A stretch of DNA of 64,000 bases from Oncomelania hupensis (Eukaryota > Mollusca > Gastropoda > Littorinimorpha > Pomatiopsidae): contig CM072513.1 in assembly GCA_036898135.1 (NCBI GenBank), positions 12,297,602 through 12,361,601 on the forward strand, written 5' to 3'. Below the pieces are notes generated by a model. The model was not told where the DNA came from, ran no database searches, and was given only the letters and a program-made list of their open reading frames with translations. A program made the translations under genes and the position numbers. Shown here piece by piece: positions 57,771 through 64,000 of the stretch (the first letter of the stretch is position 1; each line of letters begins with the position of its first letter).

Positions 57771-58508
57771 AAAAATAAAAATTCGGTTTTCTTTCCGTCG
57801 CAATCTCCCTGCCTTTACAACACCTGTTTGAGTGGTGGATGTGTATTTGTTGTGTGTGTGTGTGAGGGTGGATGAGACAGGCGAGCGTGTATGTTGGAAC
57901 TGATCGCCGCGCTTTGAGCCTCATTGATTTGGTGGAAAAGAACGTATATAGCATCCAGTATATAGTATCAGACAAGAAAGATAGAAGAAACATAACACTG
58001 CAAAGAACATAAACACTGAAGAAAATAATAGTGCCAGGTTTGATTTTTTTTTTCAAATATGAACTTTATTTTATTTAATAGAAGACCAAAAAAAAAAAAG
58101 ACATAAAAAATCAAAATTAACAGTACTACTAATAATAATAATTATAATATTAATATTATTATTATTATTATTATCAAAAATCAACAGTTGTTAAATACTA
58201 CAGCATGCACGATCACATGAATTTAATACATGTACTATAATGTCACTGTTCCTTGTATTCCTTAATAACTTTTACGTCTACAAGCCAAGGGAAATAACCT
58301 GGTCCTTGTCCTCGGCTTCATTAGTATATTTATAGAAGGAGTGGCCCGTCTCATTGCTCTACCGTCATTGACTTCTCTTTTGCCTTTCAACACTTCCTCT
58401 TTTCTGTTTTGGGATCGTTACTGCCATTTGACCTATGATGTGTATGTAGCATTATTACACCTATGTCTCATCATTTTGAAAGCATGGGTGTCTGATTTAA
58501 GGATTATA
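57771..58508. other. Intronic DNA of the CCP gene
   Basis: AT-rich, with poly-A and ATT runs at 58075-58175. No exon is recognised. Confidence 0.4.
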
Positions 58509-58605
58509 TTGTGTATCTGATGATGGCAGATATTGTGTATCTGATTATGGCAGAGATTGTGTATCTTGTGATTGCAGATATTGTGTCTCTGGTGATTGCA
58601 GATAT
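58509..58605. repeat. 24-nt repeat, four units, each with a possible 3' splice site
   Basis: Units of the type ATTGTGTATCTGATTATGGC plus AGAT lie directly upstream of the first CCP exon. Each ends in GCAG or GGCAG followed by AT. All are in the same reading frame as the exon, with no stop. Confidence 0.8.
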
Positions 58606-58613
58606 TGTAGCAG

Positions 58614-58800
58614 TGGAGACCAGCTGCCCAGACCAAGGGGGTGTGTTTGAACACGGCAGCCAGACAGAAATCATCAAACCCTACCGCTCTCTTCATTACG
58701 CTTGTCATTTAGGATACCACCTGGTTGGCAACCACACTCAAGTTTGTCGACCAGACGGACGTTGGGACCCACCAGAGAAACCCACGTGTGTTCCTACTGG
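58614..58800 (+). CDS. CCP (sushi) gene, CCP domain exon 1
   Basis: Codes for one complete CCP module: Cys1 in SCPDQGGVFEHG, Cys2 in YACHLGYHL, Cys3 in QVCRPDGRW (with the invariant Trp) and Cys4 in KPTCVPT. It ends at ACTG|GTAAGT, phase 1. The acceptor is either GTAGCAG at 58613 or ATTGCAG at 58601; both are phase 1 and differ by four residues. Spliced to the signal exon this places the first cysteine a few residues after signal cleavage. CCP modules form small beta-sandwiches with Cys1-Cys3 and Cys2-Cys4 disulfides. Confidence 0.88.
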
Positions 58801-58993
58801 TAAGTCGGTTTTGTTGGTGATCAAGTCTAAGTCTGAGTACAGTTTGCTTACAAAGTACAGTTTGCTTACAATGTACAGTTTGCTTACAAAGTAAAGTTTG
58901 CTTGCCTCAGCCTGTTGTGCTGTTAGTGTTTCTGTTCTCCTAACTGGTTCTAGGGGATTTTCTGTCATTATGTTGTGCTGTTGTTGTGTGCAG

Positions 58994-59197
58994 TGTGCCA
59001 GTTTATCCCCGCTGTTCTCAACGCAGAAGTAAACTTGGACCATGGTCGTACTTACAACTCGCAGGAAGGGGATGAGGGCACAGTCAGGTGCATCAATGGC
59101 TTTCTGGCAGCAGACGGCAGCAAGTCCTACCGCATTGTGTGCAACAAATACTCTGTATGGACTACCTTGAGTGGCGCGCCTCTTCAGCAATGTGAAA
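58994..59197 (+). CDS. CCP (sushi) gene, CCP domain exon 2
   Basis: Acceptor TTGTGTGCAG at 58993, donor GAAA|GTAAGC, both phase 1. The module reads VCQFIPAVLNAEVNL, Cys2 in TVRCINGFLAADG, Cys3 in YRIVCNKYSVW and Cys4 in LQQCE. The Cys3-Cys4 segment is atypical, with WTTLSG in place of the usual GxW turn. The intron from the previous exon is only 193 bp. Confidence 0.85.
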
Positions 59198-59611
59198 GTA
59201 AGCCCGCAAATGTTAAACATAATTATTATATTGAAGTGGATAAATTGTCTGTAAGTTTTTGATGCTTTTCTACAGCTTTTACATGTCATGATTCTGAGGT
59301 GCAGGGTTCTGAGGTTCCTTTCAGATTTTCCAATGAATGTTTTTGTCAAGCTCAGTGTGACAGAAGTATTGGCAGGCTGTATTAATCTTCATGTCTTATT
59401 TGTTTTGTTATGAGGATTGAAGTTGAGTCAAAGTGACTGTTTCAGACAACACCAATATTTTCATATATATGTATGCAAAGCCACATTGAAATTTGATCTC
59501 ACTAGAGAGTTTTTACCTTAGACTTTACTACACCTTTCTGCAACACTGATGTCAGGGCCATGCAGCATTGCATACTCCAATTCAGTTCAATTCAACAAAT
59601 CTTTATTACAG

Positions 59612-60600
59612 GGTTTGTACGGTCCTTGAAATTCCTTGGTTATATTTTTTGTGAACTCAAAAGAAAATATTGCAGTTTTTTTTTTACATAATTCTCTACC
59701 GATTTTGTTCCTTCGCAAAACGTTGTCTGGTGTGCCAAGGGAGGCAACTAGATTATGTCTTGTCAGTTAACTGCCACTTCTAAGAATGCGCATTGGCTAT
59801 TCATGTTCGATTGTGACATTGACTTTTCGGAAGCTTCAAAATGCCTCAAACAGGTGATTCGTTTGTCCAATGAAAACACTCGTTCTTGGCCTTTGGGGGT
59901 GAAGACTATAAGTATAACTCGTACAGATCTATTTTTAGACTTGCGTCAACTGGGGTTAGGGTAGGGTTGGGTTAGGGTTACCCTACCCAATCCTACCCTA
60001 CCTGTTCTCTACCCCTAGTCTAAAAATAGACCTGTACGAGTTCCCTCTATAATAGTCTTTACCGCCTTTTAGAATGTTTCAAAATCGCGAAATGGCAGGA
60101 CGTTGTAGACCCAGAAAAAGAAAAGCTGCTAAGTCTGATGATGAAGCCGATTCCTAGTCAAAGAAAACAAAAGCCTGCAACTAAACATCTGCAAGATTTT
60201 CTGCATTAATACACAGAAGCACATTCATGCATCATTGCGTCGAAACTGTCAACAAAGTACGCACACTGTACTGTCTGTGGCTTCGATTTTTTTTATAAGG
60301 CTTTGACGATGTTGACAGGCATGTTGCATCTGCTAGACACAAAGCTTACTTACTGTCCAAGATCATACTCAGGATTCTCCTGATCCCTGTGTCCAACTGT
60401 TCATGTAAAAGGGTCTTTTCTCTGGTTAGAAAAAATAAAACTGACTTTAGAGGGACTATGGGAAGTAAGACACTGAATGCCATGCTGCAGTTGAAATCAA
60501 GAAATTCAAATACTGACTGCTACAAAACAAAACTCTCTCCAACACTTCTGAAAAATGCAACTGCTAAGTCCTTGAAACAATAGAACTGTTTTGTTGCTGA
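59612..60600 (+). mobile_element. hAT-like DNA transposon remnant (zinc finger plus dimerisation end)
   Basis: CAGGGTTTGTACGGTCCTTG at 59612 looks like a hAT terminal repeat. At 60267-60345 the plus strand reads CTVCGFDF, then DRHVASARHK, a C2H2/BED-like finger. At 60389-60583 it reads VSNCSCKRVFSLVRKNKTDF and MGSKTLNAMLQLK, which resembles the C-terminal dimerisation region of hAT-type proteins. The large catalytic part between them is absent, so this is an internally deleted relic. The right terminus is uncertain; TGGAAAAGTCCTTGAG near 62222 may belong to it. It lies in a CCP-gene intron. Confidence 0.5.
59897..60068. repeat. Foldback with telomere-like core
   Basis: Left arm GAAGACTATAAG, AACTCGTACAGATCTATTTT and TAGACT pairs with right arm AGTCTAAAAATAGACCTGTA, CGAGTT and AATAGTCTTTA. 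The centre holds GGGGTTAGGGTAGGGTTGGG, TTAGGGTTACCC and then CTACCC-type complement, so the whole unit folds into one long hairpin with degenerate TTAGGG repeats near the apex. Confidence 0.75.
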
Positions 60601-60642
60601 CATTGCTTTTATTGGAAAGACTATCAGTATCATTCATTTTAA

Positions 60643-60741
60643 GTAAAACAAGTGTAGTGTTCAACAAGCTGATTTTCATGGTGATTTTAGAGTAAAACAA
60701 GTGTGGTGTTCAACAAGCTGATTTTCATGGTGATTTTAGAG
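60643..60741. repeat. 49-bp tandem duplication
   Basis: GTAAAACAAGTGTAGTGTTC, AACAAGCTGATTTTCATGG and TGATTTTAGA occur twice in a row with one base change. Confidence 0.9.
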
Positions 60742-61104
60742 AACTGAAAATAGCCTGTTATTTCAGAGGTAAGCCTGTCGTTATAATGTCGTAGGCTGGG
60801 TTTTGTGAGAAAAAAAATACTGACAAGTGTTAAAAAATATTGACAAACGGGTCTGGAAATACTGACAAGAAGGTTAGGAGGTTGGCACCTCTGGATATTT
60901 TGGTGCGATACCTTTTGGTGAGATTTTTAAATTTTGCAATGGTCAAAACCTGATTACATTTTTACGTGATGTTGGTTTATTTAATCGCATATAGGTCATA
61001 TCATATTGTTTGTATACTTGGTTAAATTTCATCGGTAATACTAGTTTTATGTCCATATTTGATCATTTTTAATGTTAGCATTCTAGTCTGATTTTGAATA
61101 GTTT

Positions 61105-61150
61105 GGTGTGGTCCTCTGAGCTATCCGCTGGACCTTAAAATCATTGAATA
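61105..61150 (+). mobile_element. Diverged 3' end of the micro-retroposon family
   Basis: GGTCCTCTGAGCTATCCGCT and GGACCTTAAAATCATTGAAT resemble the shared 3' end GGAAGAGTCCGCTGGACCTA... in plus orientation. Similarity is partial. Confidence 0.4.
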
Positions 61151-61184
61151 TCTAATCTGAAGTAAAACTGAAACATTGAAAAGC

Positions 61185-61970
61185 TGTGATGTGTTAAAAG
61201 GGCTTGATGAAAGTAGATCACACCTGGCCTTCACACAAAACTCCTTCAGTGGACTAACATGTTCACAGGTAAAACAGCTTGATGACAGTACATAACACCT
61301 GGCCTTCACACAAAACTCCTTCAGTGGACTAACATGTCCACGGGTAAAACAGCTTGATGACAGTACATAACACCTGGCCTTCACACAAAACTCCTTCAGT
61401 GGACTAACATGTCCACAGGTAAAACAGCTTGATGAAAGTACATAACACCTGGCCTTCACACAAAACTCCTTCAGTGGACTAACATGTTCACAGGTAAAAC
61501 AGCTTGATGAAAGTAGATAACACCTGGCCTTCACACAAAACTCCTTCAGTGGACTAACATGTTCACAGGTCAAACAGCTTGATGAAAGTAGATCACACCT
61601 GGCCTTCACACAAAACTCCTTCAGTGGACTAACATGTCCACAGGTAACACAGCTTGATGAAAGTAGATCACACCTGGCCTTCACACAAAACTCCTTCAGT
61701 GGATTAGCATGTCCACAGGTAACACAGCTTGATGAAAGTAGATCACACCTGGCCTTCACACAAAACTCCTTCAGTGGACTAACATGTCCAGGACTAACAT
61801 GTCCACAGGTCAAACAGCTTGATGAAAGTAGATCATACCTGGCCTTCACACAAAACTCCTTCAGAGGACTAACATGTCCACAGGTCAAACAGCTTGATGA
61901 CAGTAGATCACACCTGGCCTTTACACAAAACTCCTTCAGTGGACTAACATGTCCACAGGTAAAAAGTTTT
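61185..61970. repeat. 75-bp minisatellite, about 10 units, in a CCP-gene intron
   Basis: Units contain CACCTGGCCTTCACACAAAA, CTCCTTCAGTGGACTAACAT, GTCCACAGGTAAAACAGC and TTGATGAAAGTAGAT. The minus strand stays open for 255 codons (SPLKEFCVKARCDLLSSSC) because the unit is 25 codons. No start, splice or domain evidence supports a gene. Each unit also contains CACAG|GTAAAA, a donor-like site in the host-gene orientation. Confidence 0.93.
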
Positions 61971-62094
61971 CAGGTGAATCATTAATGGAAATATTGAGAA
62001 ACAAAGAATATAATTTGATACTGGACTGCTTCTGGTTCTGCATAGTAATATTCAGCATGCATTAAGTTTATGCCTCTGTGTGTTAGTGAAAGCT

Positions 62095-62150
62095 ATGGAT
62101 TGCTATCCTATCCCTATCCTAATAGCAATCCATCCTATGATGGATTGCTA
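62095..62150. repeat. 12-bp motif in alternating orientation around RTE-like tail sequence
   Basis: ATGGATTGCTAT at 62095-62106 and 62139-62150 flanks its own complement at 62122-62133. CCTATCCCTATCC lies between the first two, like the RTE GGATA tail in reverse. Confidence 0.6.
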
Positions 62151-62394
62151 TTACTATTAGTTGAATGTTGTCGGTGTGTACATGTTGTTCTGATTATCCT
62201 TTAAATTTATTATAGTTTCCTGGAAAAGTCCTTGAGTTTTGTGAGCAAATGTGTGTAGGAACAATATTAGCTCTTACAAGGAATTATAACAGGCATTAAA
62301 CGTTTCTCAGATAAATAAAAGACTCACAGATTTGAAAAACATAAGGTCTGAAGTAAATAAGATACTTACAAACACCGTCACGTGTGTGTGGGTG

Positions 62395-62765
62395 TGTGTG
62401 TGTGTTCTGATGTGGTATTTCATGTGTTTTTGTGTGTGTGATTTTTATGTTGAATTGGTATTTCATGTGTTTTTGTGTGTGTGATTTTTATGTTGAATTG
62501 GTATTTCATGTGTTTTTGTGTGTGTGTTCTGATTTGGTATTTGATGTGTTTTTGTGTGTGTGATTTTGATGTTGATTTGATATTTGATGTGTTTTTGTGT
62601 GTGTGATTTTGATGTTGATTTGGTATTTGATGTGTTTTTGTGTGTGTGATTTTGATGTTGATTTGCTGTAAAGCGCTATGAGCTCTAGTGAGGAAGGGCA
62701 CAGCACAAATGTTTATTATTATTATTATTGTTGTTATTATTCTTATTATGATTATTATTATTATT
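62395..62765 (+). repeat. GT-rich 42-45 bp array leading into an L2-like 3' end
   Basis: Units contain TTTCATGTGTTTTTGTGTGT and GATTTTTATGTTGAATTGG. The last unit runs into GTAAAGCGCTATGAGCTCTA and an ATT tail (62711-62765), the L2-like terminus, so the array probably arose in the 3' UTR of that LINE. Confidence 0.75.
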
Positions 62766-62817
62766 AAATGTTAAAATGCATTATGTATATGTAGCACTCT
62801 TCAAATCTGAAGCACCG

Positions 62818-62945
62818 GTAACTCCCCTTACACACACAAACACAAACACTGGTAACTCCCCTTACACACACACACCCACACCCACTGATAACTCCCCTCA
62901 CACACACACGCATACACTAGCAACTCCCCTCACACACACATGCAC
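62818..62945. repeat. CA-rich repeat of about 30 bp
   Basis: TAACTCCCCTTACACACACA units occur four times. Confidence 0.8.
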
Positions 62946-63217
62946 ACATATTATTTTACATTTTAAAACAGATATTTTATAACGCAAAAGAGCGTGATGT
63001 GTAAACATTTATATATTACACTACAGTATAAAATGTGTGTGGTAAAGAACAGTACATTAAGCACATCAATACCACCACACACAACACTGCTGCCACATCA
63101 ATATCATCACGCACAAACATGTCATTGTCCACAGTAATGACCTTTTCTCAGGTCCCATCTAAATCTAATGTAGACATTTCTTTATATTTGGCAGCTGACT
63201 ATATTATTTTTCAGAAG

Positions 63218-63406
63218 TGAACTGCCCTGTGCCACCCAATGTTCCCAACGCTCTGTACACTTACTTCAGTAATGATCTCAGTCTGGATCAGCTGGGACAG
63301 AAAGTGCGCTACGCTTGCATCAAAGGTTACGAAATGGTTGAAGGCAGTATGGAACCTTTCCTCACCTGCAAGGACGGGGAATGGGATGGGCCTATCCCTA
63401 CTTGTG
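63218..63406 (+). CDS. CCP (sushi) gene, CCP domain exon 3
   Basis: The acceptor must be TTTTCAGAAG at 63217: splicing after the earlier CAG would put a TGA in frame. The module reads NCPVPPNVPNALYTYF, Cys2 in RYACIKGYEMVEG, Cys3 in FLTCKDGEWDG (invariant Trp) and Cys4 in IPTCG. It ends at TGTG|GTCAGT, phase 1. This is a textbook CCP module. The 4.0-kb intron before it holds the hAT relic and the 75-bp array. Further exons must lie beyond the window, since no stop codon or poly-A signal follows in frame. Confidence 0.88.
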
Positions 63407-64000
63407 GTCAGTGGATCAAATTCTTCCGCATTCAACAGTAATATTTTATTCAACAGTATTGTTCCTGATACTTTTCTGTTTATCTCATGGCCTGTGAATA
63501 TAATTTCATGGAAAGCGGCGCTTTACAAGTTGACGCTATTTTCATTATCATTATCTCCAATATATGTAGACTGCATGATGGAAGTGAAACAGGGCCACCT
63601 ACTACTTAATGAATAATGTTTATATAGCACAAAACTCAAAAAGACTCTTTGCGCATAGACAGTAAACTTACATAAGTTAAGTAATAAAGCCTGTTTCATT
63701 GATCTTGGCACAAGAGTCATAAATGATGTTCATTACACAAAAACATTTTGTGTCTGCCCATGAGTCGGTTTGTCCATCTGTGCAGAACTTTCAAGTGGCT
63801 AAGTACTCGGAACCTATTTCATCTATCACAACCAAACTTGGTAGGGTGGTGTTTCCAAGAGACCTTGAAAATGATCAGTAAATGGGTGACTTCTCTTCAA
63901 CACATGTTAGTCAGAAAAATGTAACTTTTCCCTAGAATTATTGATATTGAACAAATGATTGTTTGAGCCATCATACATAACAAATGATTGATTGAGGCAT
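63407..64000. other. CCP gene intron, right edge of window
   Basis: Bases 63745-63880 (TGTCTGCCCATGAGTCGG, ACAACCAAACTTGGTAGGG) look like a dispersed non-coding repeat. No exon is recognised. Confidence 0.4.

Noticed and set aside
58614..58800. Start codons within the CCP exon region as independent genes
   Set aside because: Phase-1 splice sites on both sides and the CCP module boundaries show these are internal exons of one gene.
61121..61888. Cys-rich 255-codon minus-strand protein
   Set aside because: It is the 75-bp minisatellite read in an open frame, inside an intron of the opposite-strand CCP gene.

Overview
This window is animal nuclear DNA. It has spliced genes with GT..AG introns, many retroposons and DNA transposons, long microsatellites and a very high load of minisatellites. 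The LINE clades, the tRNA-derived SINEs and the glycosyltransferase gene suggest a lophotrochozoan, most likely a gastropod mollusc. That placement is an inference from general familiarity; no marker gene proves it. I see no prokaryotic operon, CRISPR array or rRNA gene.

Only two host genes are well supported, and both are cut by the window or by missing exons. (1) A beta-1,4-glucuronyltransferase 1-like gene (GT49, matriglycan/dystroglycan pathway) is on the minus strand: exon 1 at 30476-30729 and exon 2 at 29037-29967. The last exon was not found. (2) A secreted complement-control-protein (CCP/sushi) gene is on the plus strand. It has a CpG-type promoter near 53255-53300 (NRF1-like, CRE and YY1-like motifs), a noncoding first exon, a signal-peptide exon at 54041-54119 and three single-CCP exons (58614-58800, 58994-59197, 63218-63406), all joined in phase 1. 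The gene continues past the right edge. A possible minus-strand first coding exon at 52780-52812 would make this promoter bidirectional.

Everything else is repeats. A single RTE-type LINE family (3' tail of GGATA units) occurs about ten times. One copy (31566-34900) is full length with an intact 1018-codon endonuclease/reverse transcriptase and a 67-codon upstream ORF that overlaps it by ATGA. The other copies are truncated, deleted or frameshifted, and several have readable target-site duplications. L2/CR1-like LINE 3' ends with ATT tails, a Tc1/mariner element with a broken transposase, a hAT-like MITE with a short TSD, a hAT remnant, a Gypsy integrase scrap, tRNA-derived SINEs and an inverted pair of about 1.2-kb unknown repeats make up the rest. 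Many copies are nested, so the order of insertion can be read.

Minisatellites with units of 24 to 75 bp fill roughly a fifth of the window. Many units are a multiple of three bases long, which creates long spurious reading frames, at worst 424 and 495 codons on opposite strands of the 51-bp array at 38590-40026. The most unusual signal is a set of very short (37 to 66 bp) retroposon-like insertions. They share one 3' end with a pentanucleotide tail and are flanked by 11-12 bp target-site duplications.
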